From the NCBI GenBank assembly GCA_004557245.1, contig SFEL01000002.1:62001-126000 (forward strand): DNA of 64,000 bases, written 5' to 3'. The notes below the pieces were generated by a model that was not told the origin of the DNA, searched no databases, and saw only the letters and a program-made list of their open reading frames with translations. Origin of the DNA: Clostridiales bacterium. Lineage in GTDB: Bacteria > Bacillota > Clostridia > Christensenellales > CAG-138. Position numbers and translations under genes: made by a program. This document shows, one piece after another, positions 51,251 to 60,830 of the stretch. The number at the start of each line of letters is the position of its first letter. Position 1 is the stretch's first letter.

Positions 51251-51349
51251 TATCTTTTGCATATTTTATTTTTTGCCCCTCGTATGTTATTTTATCCCGC
51301 GTGGGATCCGTGTATCATTTACCTAAAGGACAGCATAAAAGCAGACCAC

Positions 51350-51404
51350 AAAAAGAACGCCGACAACGCATAAAAGCACAATGCTGAGACTGGTTTTCGG
51401 CGTT
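51350..51404 (-). terminator. Terminator after the beta-helix lipoprotein
   Basis: AACGCCGA (51363-51356 side) pairs with TCGGCGTT (51404-51397 side) over a long loop; T residues follow on the minus strand. The rest of 51251-51452 shows nothing recognisable. Confidence 0.6.
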
Positions 51405-51452
51405 TTCTAATTCCGCAATCCACCTCAAATCATTTTGTATGAGATAATTTTT

Positions 51453-52403
51453 CTACTGTTCTTCTGTTTCCGCCGTCTCCTCAATATAGCCGTCCGGTTG
51501 GGGTATCTCGGCGGGTATTTTTGAAGCATCGTCCACAAAGGTTATCCTGCCCTTGCCATTCTCAACGCGGGCTTCCGGCTTGCAGCTGCCGACAGCGTAC
51601 ATATTGGAATGCTGCTCGGTTATGAAAAGCCCAGTTGCCTCGCTGCCGCCGGCGGCATTTATGCTCACAGCACCTTCAATTGCGAATTCATAAATTTCAG
51701 CGCCGTGATACCTGCCGCGATTTTCTACGGTAAGCGCAGAGCCGTCCGCCATTGAAAGCTGTCCATCGCATTTCAGTGCATTGTAGTTTTCATCGGTATA
51801 CGCCGCAAGGGACGCGCCCTTTTCCAGAGTTATATCCGACCTGGAGTTGACTCCGCCCAGTACTCCCTCCCCGGATACGCTGGCTCCGGCCTTTATTGTT
51901 ATATCCTCGGCGTCTATGCCCCGGCCGTTGCTGCCCTTACACACAAGGCTGCTTCCCTCGGATACGATAAGCTCATCGGCGCAGAGTATTCCGTCCGATA
52001 CGCCTATTATGTTGGCGTTTTCACCGCCTATTTCAGCTGAACCGAGGCAGCCGATAGCCGTTGATCCGCTGTGTACCGTAATATCGTTGAGCGTAAGCTT
52101 GCAGCCCTCGTCGAGGCGTATTATGCAGTCCCCAGTGCCGCTTAGGGTATAGCCATTGCCATCTATCGTAATGGGACCCCGCTGTGCAGTAAGCTTGAGC
52201 ATGGTATCCTCCATGCTGAATGAGGCCGCAAGCACGGCCGTGTCGTTCTCACCGTATTTGAAGAAGGCCTCAAGATCCGCCGCGGACAATATTGAACTGC
52301 CGCTAAGCGGGTCAGTCAGGTCTATCCTTTCATTGTTGGCGGAACAGCCTATGAGCAAAAGTGTCATAGCCGCCAATATGGCTGTTATAATCGTTTTCTT
52401 CAT
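51453..52403 (-). CDS. Secreted lipoprotein with beta-helix-like repeats
   Basis: 316 aa. Signal KKTIITAILAAMTLLLIGC with lipobox LIGC, then about 70 residues, then many short hydrophobic/Gly/Asp repeats (ITIDGNGYTLSG, CKLTLNDITVHSG, ELIVSEGSSLVCKG, DITLEKGASLAA) that suggest a right-handed beta-helix. The C-terminus is Glu-rich. There are no visible lyase residues, so it may be a binding or structural surface protein. It follows the FAD enzyme gene by 13 bases. Confidence 0.82.
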   Translation of the reverse strand: MKKTIITAILAAMTLLLIGCSANNERIDLTDPLSGSSILSAADLEAFFKYGENDTAVLAASFSMEDTMLKLTAQRGPITIDGNGYTLSGTGDCIIRLDEGCKLTLNDITVHSGSTAIGCLGSAEIGGENANIIGVSDGILCADELIVSEGSSLVCKGSNGRGIDAEDITIKAGASVSGEGVLGGVNSRSDITLEKGASLAAYTDENYNALKCDGQLSMADGSALTVENRGRYHGAEIYEFAIEGAVSINAAGGSEATGLFITEQHSNMYAVGSCKPEARVENGKGRITFVDDASKIPAEIPQPDGYIEETAETEEQ

Positions 52404-52416
52404 CTATCCCGCTCCT

Positions 52417-54024
52417 TTACATCGGCCGGAAAATGGCCATTATGCGTTCCGCGGCACGCATGCCGTCCACTGCGGCACTTACTATTCCTCCGGCGTAGCC
52501 CGCTCCCTCGCCTACGGGGTATAGCCCCTTCATGCGGGTAGCACAGCCCTCCTCGTCGCGCTGTATGCGAACCGGAGAGCTGGTGCGGCTCTCTACCGCA
52601 GTAATAACCGCATCGTCCATATCAAAGCCCTTTAGTCTTCTTCCGAACGCCGTTATTCCGGCGCGTATGCCTTCGGACACAAAGTCCGGCAGACACTGGT
52701 ACAGGTCGCTTCTGCACACGCCTGGCCGGTAAGTAGGCTTTACGCTGCCGAAGGCCTTAGGGGCAGCCTTCCTCAAAAAGTCGCCGACGCGCTCCGCAGG
52801 GGCGGTAAAATCCCCGCCGCCGGCGTAATACGCAGCCCGCTCTATTTGTTCCTGAAAGTCCAGCCCACCAAGGGGGCCGACTGTATAATCCCTGCTGTCT
52901 ACCTGAACAACTATGGCCGCATTGGAATTCTGCTCATCGCGCGCATGGCGGCTCATGCCGTTTGTCACCACCTGCTCAGGCCCGGACGAGGATGCCACCA
53001 CCACGCCGCCGGGACACATGCAGAAGCTGTAAACTCCCCTGTTTCCAGCCTTATCCGCAAGATGGTACTCCGCCGCGCCCAGCCTCGGGTGCGATGCAAA
53101 CTCGCCGTACTGTGATCTGTCTATAAGCTCCCTTGGGTGTTCTATGCGTACACCCACAGCGAAAGCTTTGGGTAAAAGCTCAAGCCCTATATCGTACAGC
53201 ATATGGTAGGTATCCCGTGCGCCTTGGCCTGTAGCCAGTACACATGCGGAACAGGGTATCTTTTCCTTCTCACCGTTTTTCTCCACGGTTACAGAGGTTA
53301 TCTTATCTCCGCTGTCCTTCTCCAGGCCCACGAGCTTAGCAGAAAACCTCACATCGCCGCCCATGCGCACTATATCCTCGCGTATGCTTCTCACCACCTT
53401 GACCAGTATATCCGTGCCTATGTGCGGCTTTGCAAGCAGGCGTATTCTTTCCGGCGCTCCGTGGTCTGCAAGTATGTCTATCACGTCGTGAGCGCGGCTG
53501 TCCTTTATGCGCGTGGTAAGCTTGCCGTCCGAAAACGCTCCTGCCCCTCCCTCTCCGTACATGAGATTGCTGTCCTCCTTGAGCCTTCCGCCGTTCCAGA
53601 AAGTCTCAACGTCGAGAGTGCGCCTTTCTATAGGTTCGCCACGCTCTATCACGATGGGCTTGTAGCCGTACTTCGCCAGAATATATGCCGCAAAAAGCCC
53701 GCCGGGGCCCAGCCCCACGACTATGATTGGTTTGTCCAGGGGTATGCTGCCGGTGGCGAGCTCGCGTATTTCCCGCGCCCCCGCCTCGCATACCATAGGC
53801 AGGCCGCGCTTTAACAGCCGTCTTTCTTCCTTAGGTTCAAGGCTTATCTCTACGGTGTATATGAAGCAAATGTCGTTTTTCTTGCGTGCATCGAGGGAAA
53901 TGCGCTTTATCGCAAGCCCCTTTACAGCGTTTTCCGGTATACCAAGAGTCTTTGCCGCCACCTTTGACAGCAAAGACTCCTTTTCATTCAGCGGAAGCTT
54001 TATATCCTTTACTAACAGCGCCAT
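52417..54024 (-). CDS. FAD-dependent oxidoreductase, COG2509 type
   Basis: 535 aa. An N-terminal ~90-residue domain, then the dinucleotide-binding motif VVGLGPGGLFAAYILAKYG and the conserved MYGEGGAGAFSDGKLTTRI, and the C-terminal motif YPVGEGAGYAGGIVSAAVDGMRAAE. Proteins of this kind are annotated as uncharacterised FAD-dependent dehydrogenases, and the substrate is unknown. It follows cdaR by 9 bases, and therefore may be in the cdaA-cdaR transcript. Confidence 0.9.
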   Translation of the reverse strand: MALLVKDIKLPLNEKESLLSKVAAKTLGIPENAVKGLAIKRISLDARKKNDICFIYTVEISLEPKEERRLLKRGLPMVCEAGAREIRELATGSIPLDKPIIVVGLGPGGLFAAYILAKYGYKPIVIERGEPIERRTLDVETFWNGGRLKEDSNLMYGEGGAGAFSDGKLTTRIKDSRAHDVIDILADHGAPERIRLLAKPHIGTDILVKVVRSIREDIVRMGGDVRFSAKLVGLEKDSGDKITSVTVEKNGEKEKIPCSACVLATGQGARDTYHMLYDIGLELLPKAFAVGVRIEHPRELIDRSQYGEFASHPRLGAAEYHLADKAGNRGVYSFCMCPGGVVVASSSGPEQVVTNGMSRHARDEQNSNAAIVVQVDSRDYTVGPLGGLDFQEQIERAAYYAGGGDFTAPAERVGDFLRKAAPKAFGSVKPTYRPGVCRSDLYQCLPDFVSEGIRAGITAFGRRLKGFDMDDAVITAVESRTSSPVRIQRDEEGCATRMKGLYPVGEGAGYAGGIVSAAVDGMRAAERIMAIFRPM

Positions 54025-54033
54025 TATATGTGC

Positions 54034-55311
54034 TTATTCCTTTATAGTTACTGTGACCTCAGGCAGTGATACCGTCCACCGGAGGTCTGTCTGCATCTCC
54101 TTGGAGGCAAGAGATACCATGGGAGTAATTTTGTATGTTCCAGCAGTAAGTCCTGTCAGATCCACGTATACCGATACATCCTTGCGCCGGAGCAGCTTCA
54201 TGAGGCTGGTACGGCCGGTTATGCTCACGTCGCACTCTGCTGCGGAAAGTTCCGCCGTAAGCTTCTTCCCAAGGCCCTTAGTCTCTATTGGCACGCCCTT
54301 GAACTGTGCGCTGTCCTGCTTCTCCCTTATGCCCACATATACCGTGATATTTGGGTCGTCCAGCAGCGTAGTTCCCTCCGGCGCGGTTATCACTACGTTT
54401 TGTTGTACGCTTGATGTGCTGCCGGAAACGTCGATATTTTCTATCTTGATGCCCGTGAGACCGGACAGCGCGCTCTCAGAACCCACTACCCTTACGGTAG
54501 GCGGCGTTGCCACCACATCGTATACCTCATAGTTCGCCGGCAATGCATCCGCGCCGAGCACGGCGTCCGCAGCGTTTATAGGCAGTTCCACTATGCGCAT
54601 CACATCCATCTTTACAACGACGGACGGCAGCGTATCGAGGAACAGCGCGGTATCTATCTCATCGCCGTTCTTATCCACATATTTCAACAGTATCGCCTCG
54701 TTATAGGAGGTGGTCCTGTCCTCAAGGTCTATGGTGCATATGGCTTTGGATATGGTGGATACGTCATCTCTTGGGCCGCTGACCTTTATGGACTGAGAAG
54801 CAAGCGTAGGCTCGCTTTTCCAGTAACCGTACGGCAGCTCGCCGGAGTACTCAACGTCTATGGGCACGAGCATGGTAGCCAGTTCATCTACCTCTATGGT
54901 TATCTCACTGGGGCTCACGTTCTCCACCGTGCCGAGACTTGATGTAGCGTCTATTTTGAGCTTATACGTATCCGCCTTGTTGACCGGACGCAGGCTTACG
55001 GATGCGGATATATCCGATGCGTCGAGGCCAGTATAATCCGTAAGCTGCACCTTTACCCTTACCGTTACGTTTCTGAGTATATCGTCCCTGTCGCCGCGCA
55101 CGGCAAGGCCGCGATCATGCAGCGAGCTTTCGCCGGAAAAGCTTATAGGAACGTCCGTTATGGTCTTTACCCTCTTTGGATTGACCTCTACCATAACATA
55201 GCCCCATATCAGCATGGCAAACAGCAGCGATACTATCTTCAATGCGAGATTTTTCGTAAAGAAACCCTTCAGCCAGTTAAGTATGATGGCGCCTATGTCG
55301 TTCTTTTTCAT
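54034..55311 (-). CDS. cdaR: YbbR-domain protein, CdaA regulator CdaR
   Basis: 425 aa. One N-terminal membrane anchor (NLALKIVSLLFAMLIWGYVMVEVNP), then several YbbR beta domains on the outer side. Such proteins bind CdaA and adjust c-di-AMP production. The cdaA and cdaR genes overlap by 4 nt (55308-55311). In many Firmicutes glmM follows; here it does not, and a FAD oxidoreductase gene takes its place. Confidence 0.92.
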   Translation of the reverse strand: MKKNDIGAIILNWLKGFFTKNLALKIVSLLFAMLIWGYVMVEVNPKRVKTITDVPISFSGESSLHDRGLAVRGDRDDILRNVTVRVKVQLTDYTGLDASDISASVSLRPVNKADTYKLKIDATSSLGTVENVSPSEITIEVDELATMLVPIDVEYSGELPYGYWKSEPTLASQSIKVSGPRDDVSTISKAICTIDLEDRTTSYNEAILLKYVDKNGDEIDTALFLDTLPSVVVKMDVMRIVELPINAADAVLGADALPANYEVYDVVATPPTVRVVGSESALSGLTGIKIENIDVSGSTSSVQQNVVITAPEGTTLLDDPNITVYVGIREKQDSAQFKGVPIETKGLGKKLTAELSAAECDVSITGRTSLMKLLRRKDVSVYVDLTGLTAGTYKITPMVSLASKEMQTDLRWTVSLPEVTVTIKE

Positions 55312-56165
55312 TTCTGATTGCCCTTCCTTCTTCTGAAGCTGCTGAGGGAAGGCATCTGGAATTCCCTTTCCTTATGGATAAATATGGATTCAAGGAGGTT
55401 CCTTAGCGCCTTGCTGTCAATGTAGCGCACCAGCTTGCCGTCCCTGGCCATGGATATGACGCCCGTCTCCTCGGAAACGATTATGGTGATGCTGTCGGAC
55501 ACCGAGGATATGCCCAGTCCCGCCCTGTGCCTTGTGCCCAGCTCACGGGCCACTGCTATATCCTCCACCAGGGGCAGGATGCAGGCCGCCGCGACGATTT
55601 CGTTGTTGCGTATTATCATAGCGCCGTCATGCAGCGGAGTGTTGGGCTCGAATATGTTTTCTATAAGGGGGGCGGAAATGCGCCCCTCTATAAGCGTGCC
55701 GGTATTTATTATATCGCCCAGGCCGGTACGCTGCTCTATGACTATCAGCGCGCCTACCCTGCGCTTGGCGAGGTCGGTTATGGCCTGATGCATTTCACGC
55801 ACGGTATCCTCGGAGCCGTTGTCTATTATGCTGCCGAAAAACTCGCGCGAGAACAGATTGCCGCGGCCAATATGCTCCAATGCGCGGCGAAACTCCGGCT
55901 GGAACAGTACCACAGCCAGTATAATGCCCACAGAAAGCAATGAATTGAGCAGCCAGCTTATAGTCACCAGCTGCAATACATCGCTCACCAGCGCGGCTAT
56001 GAAGACAATGCCTATGCCCTTTAGTACCTGAAACGCCCGGGTCTCCTTAGTCAGCAGTATCAAATGATATATGAGCACGGTTATTATAGCTATGTCCACA
56101 GCGTCGCTCGCCCGAAACTGCTGGATACCGCCGGAAATGGTTTTTACCAGTACATTATATGCCAA
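55308..56165 (-). CDS. cdaA: Diadenylate cyclase CdaA
   Basis: 285 aa from a TTG at 56165. Three membrane helices at the N-terminus, then the DAC domain with PLHDGAMIIRNNEI and LGTRHRAGLGIS, the DGA and RHR active-site motifs. It makes c-di-AMP from ATP, a signal for osmotic and cell-wall balance. An upstream ATG (56219) is in frame, but its first codons form a perfect hairpin, its ribosome site is poor, and family proteins start near residue 19 of that frame. AGGTG lies 7 bases before the TTG. Confidence 0.9.
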   Translation of the reverse strand: MAYNVLVKTISGGIQQFRASDAVDIAIITVLIYHLILLTKETRAFQVLKGIGIVFIAALVSDVLQLVTISWLLNSLLSVGIILAVVLFQPEFRRALEHIGRGNLFSREFFGSIIDNGSEDTVREMHQAITDLAKRRVGALIVIEQRTGLGDIINTGTLIEGRISAPLIENIFEPNTPLHDGAMIIRNNEIVAAACILPLVEDIAVARELGTRHRAGLGISSVSDSITIIVSEETGVISMARDGKLVRYIDSKALRNLLESIFIHKEREFQMPSLSSFRRRKGNQK

Positions 56166-56196
56166 TGGCCTGCACCTGCCTTTCGCTGCCGTTTTT

Positions 56197-56240
56197 ATGC
56201 GGCAAAAAGCTTGCCGCATTCTTTTAGCATATTGATTATA
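56197..56240 (-). promoter_or_regulatory. cdaA promoter and leader hairpin
   Basis: TATAAT on the minus strand (56240-56235), then a 9-bp perfect hairpin, ATGCGGCAA with TTGCCGCAT (56219-56197), in the leader before the TTG start. The hairpin has no T run of a terminator. Confidence 0.5.
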
Positions 56241-56244
56241 CTAC

Positions 56245-56276
56245 AAGCCCGGCATGCTTTCACCGCATGCGGGCTT
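56245..56276 (-). terminator. Hairpin after the 104-aa gene
   Basis: AAGCCC-GCATGC pairs with GCATGC-CGGGCTT, one bulge, loop of about 7. The T tail is poor, so efficiency is uncertain. Confidence 0.55.
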
Positions 56277-56309
56277 CTGTTAAACAAATATTTACAAAGG
56301 AAATGAATG

Positions 56310-56624
56310 CTATTTCCCGCCCTCGGCCTTTGCCTTTTCCATAAGGGACATTACCGCTTGGACAGATAGGACGTAATCGTCCATGCCGCGGTTTATGTCG
56401 CACACCCGGGCGCTGGTCAGCGTGCCGCTGCTGCGGTACTCATCGGTTATCTCCTGCTCCGCTGTGTCCATTATCAGCTGATACTTTGCAGCCATATCCA
56501 TGGCACTTTCCACTATTTTCTTTGAAATGCCGTTCTGGGCATCCTTACGTAGGGCTTTGGCCTCCGCTGTTGCCTGATCGAGTATTTTCAGTATATCTTT
56601 ATCGCTATCGTAACCCTTCATCAC
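56310..56624 (-). CDS. Small helical protein of unknown function
   Basis: 104 aa, no signal peptide, predicted helical with a coiled-coil look (repeated Ala, Lys, Glu; DQATAEAKALRKDAQ and MDMAAKYQLIMDTAEQEI). I recognise no family. Start is GTG at 56624 or ATG at 56621, with AGGGG upstream. It lies downstream of the germination operon on the same strand with about 90 AT-rich bases between. Confidence 0.6.
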   Translation of the reverse strand: MMKGYDSDKDILKILDQATAEAKALRKDAQNGISKKIVESAMDMAAKYQLIMDTAEQEITDEYRSSGTLTSARVCDINRGMDDYVLSVQAVMSLMEKAKAEGGK

Positions 56625-56714
56625 GCAAAATCACCCCTACTATATGATATGCTGTTATTTTAACACAATATACCGATTTATTAAACAGCTTTTTTTAATG
56701 TATTTTCCCCAAAA

Positions 56715-56876
56715 CTAAGCGATTATCGCGAGCAACACCGCTGAGAAAGCCGCAAGCAGTCCCAACGCCATCGCGCTCGCCCCGCTGCTTCCCTTTCCTT
56801 CGCTTATACAATACGCGCCATACAGCACGCAGTATGCTGCGCCCGCCGCGCACAGCGCCAAAAACACAGTATCCAT
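56715..56876 (-). CDS. Small two-helix membrane protein of the gerA operon, possible D subunit
   Basis: 53 aa, missed by length filters. It begins MDTVFLALCAAGAAYCVLYG and ends LLAAFSAVLLAIIA, giving two membrane helices joined by a short polar turn (SEGKGSSGAS). The ATG is 11 bases after the gerAC stop, and the ribosome site AAAGGG overlaps that stop codon, so coupling is likely. Small two-helix D proteins are known beside some Bacillus germinant receptor operons and modulate germination. The identification is by size, topology and position, not by motif. Confidence 0.7.
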   Translation of the reverse strand: MDTVFLALCAAGAAYCVLYGAYCISEGKGSSGASAMALGLLAAFSAVLLAIIA

Positions 56877-56887
56877 AGTTTTTCCCT

Positions 56888-58135
56888 TTACTCAAGCCTT
56901 GTGGTCACATTTTCATCTGCCAGCTCCAGCTTTACGCTGAATTCCGCCTCCATGAGAGGATATTTGCTCTTCCAGTCATACCCCTCCCAGCTCACGATGT
57001 CGGAAAACTGGGTAGACGCATATTCCCCGAATCCAAAGGCGTCGCTGTTCAGCTCGCGGCATATGTTGAATACTCTGGCCATCTCGTTCGATATAAGCTG
57101 CTCCGCCGTCTGCTGCAATCCGCTTTCCCACTCGTCTGATCTGGCCTCTCCCCTGTATTTCACTATGTTGCACGCCATCTCCAGCTCTACCTTTGCCCGC
57201 GGCACGCCCGACAGAGTCAGCTTTACCCTCGGAGGCTTCTCGTCCTTTATGTAAAGCACCGCCCACTCCTCATTATGCTGTACCTTCAAGCCTCCCTTTT
57301 TCAGTTCCCCGCGTCCCAGCAGCAGGAACATGGTATCGTAGCCGCTCAGTGTGCCCTTCATGTACCAGCCATCGAACAGAGCCGTACCGGCAATATAAGG
57401 GCTCATGCCTCCGAGACGCCGCACCCCATCGGTAGTGTATTCCTCCTGCTCCTCCTGCTTCTCCTGCTCCTCACCTTTTTCTTCGCTCTTTGCACCTGCG
57501 CCCGTCATTTCCTCCTCAAGGGACCTCTGCTTTTTTACAGCGCTCACGTCCACGCCGCCCAACATCATTACGGGATCCGACCGCTGCCCTCTTATGCTTT
57601 CCAGCATACGGGCATAATTGGTTATGACCGTAATTCCCTCCGCAGTGTAATCATGAAACACGCTGAATTGCAGCTTGGTTATATTTGGCACATCCTTCAG
57701 GCACAGGCCCTGCATGAGCCTCTGCGCGGTGCCAAGGCATACCATGAGCTTTACCGACTGGCGTATCTTCAGCGCGTTAAATGTTATGTTGGAAAGCTCC
57801 TTTATACGGCCGCTGCGAGCCACCTCCTCGCCAAAAAAGAAGGTATTCACCCGAGAGAAATTTATCCGAAACGGCACTCCCGCGCTCAGTACGGTTATTG
57901 CGTCAAAAAGCGTGTCGCCTTCGGCAGATATTATCTCAGCGCCGCCCGTTGATGTCTGCTCGGACCCGGACACGTCCTTTTGTACCAGAAACGTAACATT
58001 GAACCTGTACTGAGAACCCTTGTCAAAGCCTATGCCCACAACGTATATATAATCGTCCGCCTGAACGGCGCCAAGACAGCCGCTCATATTCATACACAGC
58101 ACAAGCGCAAGTATCATCAAGGCTGCCTTTTTCAT
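56888..58135 (-). CDS. gerAC: Spore germination protein, GerAC family lipoprotein
   Basis: 415 aa from ATG 58135. Signal KKAALMILALVLCMNMSGC with lipobox, then the three-domain Ger(x)C fold, with an acidic/Gln-rich insertion (EEKGEEQEKQEEQEEY) around residue 220 that looks like a disordered linker. The frame continues upstream to 58615 but that is out of register with gerAB and not a gene. It overlaps gerAB by 4 nt. The C subunit sits on the outer face of the spore inner membrane and is needed for receptor function. Confidence 0.92.
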   Translation of the reverse strand: MKKAALMILALVLCMNMSGCLGAVQADDYIYVVGIGFDKGSQYRFNVTFLVQKDVSGSEQTSTGGAEIISAEGDTLFDAITVLSAGVPFRINFSRVNTFFFGEEVARSGRIKELSNITFNALKIRQSVKLMVCLGTAQRLMQGLCLKDVPNITKLQFSVFHDYTAEGITVITNYARMLESIRGQRSDPVMMLGGVDVSAVKKQRSLEEEMTGAGAKSEEKGEEQEKQEEQEEYTTDGVRRLGGMSPYIAGTALFDGWYMKGTLSGYDTMFLLLGRGELKKGGLKVQHNEEWAVLYIKDEKPPRVKLTLSGVPRAKVELEMACNIVKYRGEARSDEWESGLQQTAEQLISNEMARVFNICRELNSDAFGFGEYASTQFSDIVSWEGYDWKSKYPLMEAEFSVKLELADENVTTRLE

Positions 58136-59241
58136 ACCTTGCCGCTCCTGACTGCCATGCCGCGTCTTACGCTCAGTACAGCCGCTGCTATCAGCGGCAG
58201 GGATATTATCGCCCAGCCCCATCGACCTGCACTGTAATAAAGCACGCGGAACTCGTCGTAATGTCCCTCGGACTGCATCACTACTGCGCAGCCTGTCATA
58301 ACTATAAATGCCACTACTCCCGGACGTGTATCCTTTGGGCCGAAGCATCTGCACCACAGCATCGCACTGCTGTAAATGTAATATGCCGCCGTGGTTATGC
58401 CCGCCATGAGCCAAAAGAAGAGCGAGAGATTGTCCATTCTGAAAAGATACCCCTCCTCCACCATTATCATCTCCATTCGGTAAAGCGGAAAGAGCATATC
58501 TGCAAGGTCTATATAGTCGTATGCCATCGCAATGGCAAACTGGGTCAACGCGGTAAACGCAGCCGCACATACCGCGCCTATAAAGCAGGAGCTTTTGGCG
58601 AACCGCATTCCGCAAAGCTTATCCGTAACTGTAAGCAGCGCCATCATCGCCCCAAAAGTACGCAGAAGGTTATGCAGCGTCAGCCTGCCCATATCCTCCA
58701 GCGAATTACCGGGAAATGGCGAAAGCCTATAAATTGCGTAGCTCTTATAGGGTATCAGGAGCGCCGCGAGCACCGCTGCCGCGAACATGGGCAATATGAG
58801 CAGCGTAGTACGTGATATGCATTCAAGACCCATAAAGCTGAGCAAAAGCGACGTGAGCAGCACCCACAGCGCTATCTCCCAATATCCGGAATTGTAAAAC
58901 ACAAAGCTGTGTATCATGTTCACAAAGTCTGTAAGTATGAAGAACGCGCTTGCGATAAACAGTAAAATAAGGGGTATTGCAGCTATACGTCCTACTACTC
59001 TGCCAAAGGCAGCCGTAAAAAGCTTGTCCAGCGTATCCGCACCGCTTTTTTCCATGGCCGACATTATCACCATCACCGCAGCGAGAGATACCAATATGGA
59101 AAGGGGCATCCATATATAAGTACTGTTTCCGCCGCTGTACGCCTGCTGTGAATCCATGGCAAAGACCGTGGCGGTGAACAGGGATACGCCTACCATCGCG
59201 GCGCTCTCCTGCCTTCCTATCCTGCTTGGGCCTATATTCAA
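58132..59241 (-). CDS. gerAB: Spore germination protein, GerAB family permease-like subunit
   Basis: 369 aa with 10 membrane helices, of the spore permease (APC) type. It begins MNIGPSRIGRQESAAMVGVSLFTATVFA. The B subunit carries the binding pocket for the germinant, usually an amino acid. The actual ligand cannot be deduced. It overlaps both neighbours by 4 nt. Confidence 0.92.
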   Translation of the reverse strand: MNIGPSRIGRQESAAMVGVSLFTATVFAMDSQQAYSGGNSTYIWMPLSILVSLAAVMVIMSAMEKSGADTLDKLFTAAFGRVVGRIAAIPLILLFIASAFFILTDFVNMIHSFVFYNSGYWEIALWVLLTSLLLSFMGLECISRTTLLILPMFAAAVLAALLIPYKSYAIYRLSPFPGNSLEDMGRLTLHNLLRTFGAMMALLTVTDKLCGMRFAKSSCFIGAVCAAAFTALTQFAIAMAYDYIDLADMLFPLYRMEMIMVEEGYLFRMDNLSLFFWLMAGITTAAYYIYSSAMLWCRCFGPKDTRPGVVAFIVMTGCAVVMQSEGHYDEFRVLYYSAGRWGWAIISLPLIAAAVLSVRRGMAVRSGKV

Positions 59242-60830
59242 AGCTGTTCCCCCTCTCTGGTGTTTATGTAGTCGTCGGTCTTTGCGTGCATGGTTATTCT
59301 GCCCCGCACTATAGCGGGCCGCTTGCTGTAGGTCTTGGGCGATGCCGGGGTAAGGAATGGTATGCCGAAGCTTTTAAGCGATGCCATGAGAGCGAAGAAG
59401 GCTACCAGCATGCAGCTCATGCCAAGAAGTCCCCCAATCCATGCAGCTATCACAAATGCTGCCCTTATATACGAAGCGGATATCTGCGTGGCATAATCCG
59501 GTATACAGAAGTTGCCAAGCCCGGACAGGGCCACAACTATCAGCATGACAGAACTCGCAAGATTTGCGCTTACCGCCGCCTGACCCAGTATAAGGCCTCC
59601 TATTATGCCAATGGCCTGTCCTATGCTGCCCGGCACCCTAAGGCCCGCCTCCCGTATAAGCTGGAACACAAGCAGCAAGAACAGCAGCTCAAGGCCCATC
59701 GGCGCAAATACCATTTTTCGCGAGGCCACAACGGTGCTAAGCGCCTCTGTTGACATCATTCCCTGATGGTACAGCACCAGCGATAGGAAGTATCCCGGCA
59801 GAAGTATGGATATCAACGCCCCAATATAGCGCACCAGCCGCACCACCGTCCCCTGCGGCTGTCTTAGATATATGTCCTCCGAGCTGCCCATGAGCGTAAA
59901 CAGCGTTGTAGGCATTATATTTGCAAATGGACTGCCGTCCAGCAGCACAGCCACATACCCCTGCATTATATGTGACGACGTTCTGTCCGGCCGTTCTGTG
60001 GTCAGCACCTGCGGGAACGGCGACAACGGGTGGTTTTCGGTAAGCTGCTCCAGTACGCCTATATTTGACATCATTCGGGTCTGCACACCGGCGATGCGCC
60101 GCTTAACCTCCTGCACCAGTGCCGGGTTTGCGCTGCCGTCAAGGTAAACTATGGCCGCCCTTATGTGGTTCTGAACGCCTATCTCTCGTATCTCGCACAC
60201 AAGATCTTCCCGGCGTATCATGCGTCTCAGCAGGGTTATATTTGTCCTCAGGTTCTCGTTAAAGCCTTCCTGCGGTCCCATGACCACCTTTTCGTTTTCC
60301 GTGGTGCCTACAGAGCGATGCTCGTAACCCCGGGTATCTATTATTGCCGCCCGTTCTTCATCCCCTACGAACATCACGGTCTGCCCGTCTGTTATAGCCC
60401 GTTTTACCTTATACCAGTCGCTCTCCGTGGATACGTCGCTGGCGGTAAGCACGTTTTTTAGCATATAATCTATGTACGGAGGCTTATCGGGCAAGGGCTT
60501 TTTCATCGTCTCCCGCAGCACATAGTCGTTTATGGTTTCCGCGTCCGCCATGCCGTTCATGAATACCACCGCCGCCTCCACCCGCCCGCCTGCGGCAAAG
60601 CGGCGTATTATTATGTCGGGATTTATATCCGCCCGAAAGCTCTCTTTAATTCGGCCAATGTTTTCGGAAAAAGAGGGAGCTACTGTCTGTTTTTCTTCCT
60701 GCTTCTGTTCCTCCGCGTACCGCCAGCCGCCCAAAAAGCCCGGCGCCCCCTTTTCGGTTTCCAGCAATTCAAACTCGCTGCGCTTCCGAGTGAAGCCCAG
60801 CGCCAAGGCTATCTTCTTTATTCCTTTCAT
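59238..60830 (-). CDS. gerAA: Spore germination protein, GerAA family ion-channel subunit
   Basis: 530 aa. A large soluble N-terminal domain (about 1-300), then five or six membrane helices. GerA-family marks are VEAAVVFMNGMAD, EGFNENLRTNITLLRRMIR, QGYVAVLLDGSPFANIMPTTLF and VFAPMGLELLFLLLVFQLIREAGLRVPGSIGQAIGIIGGLILGQAAV-type segments in order. ATG 60830 is chosen because GGGAGG lies 7 bases upstream; a start at 60845 would place that site inside the gene. First gene of the receptor operon. Upstream is an inverted repeat ACTTCT/AGAAGT (60851-60873), and no certain sigma-G promoter. Confidence 0.93.
   Translation of the reverse strand: MKGIKKIALALGFTRKRSEFELLETEKGAPGFLGGWRYAEEQKQEEKQTVAPSFSENIGRIKESFRADINPDIIIRRFAAGGRVEAAVVFMNGMADAETINDYVLRETMKKPLPDKPPYIDYMLKNVLTASDVSTESDWYKVKRAITDGQTVMFVGDEERAAIIDTRGYEHRSVGTTENEKVVMGPQEGFNENLRTNITLLRRMIRREDLVCEIREIGVQNHIRAAIVYLDGSANPALVQEVKRRIAGVQTRMMSNIGVLEQLTENHPLSPFPQVLTTERPDRTSSHIMQGYVAVLLDGSPFANIMPTTLFTLMGSSEDIYLRQPQGTVVRLVRYIGALISILLPGYFLSLVLYHQGMMSTEALSTVVASRKMVFAPMGLELLFLLLVFQLIREAGLRVPGSIGQAIGIIGGLILGQAAVSANLASSVMLIVVALSGLGNFCIPDYATQISASYIRAAFVIAAWIGGLLGMSCMLVAFFALMASLKSFGIPFLTPASPKTYSKRPAIVRGRITMHAKTDDYINTREGEQL

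Noticed and set aside
56695..56895. A 66-codon minus-strand frame after gerAC
   Set aside because: It is basic, lacks hydrophobic segments and overlaps the better-supported 53-codon membrane ORF in another frame.
58136..58615. Upstream extension of the gerAC frame
   Set aside because: It overlaps gerAB out of frame; the lipoprotein signal at 58135 marks the real start.
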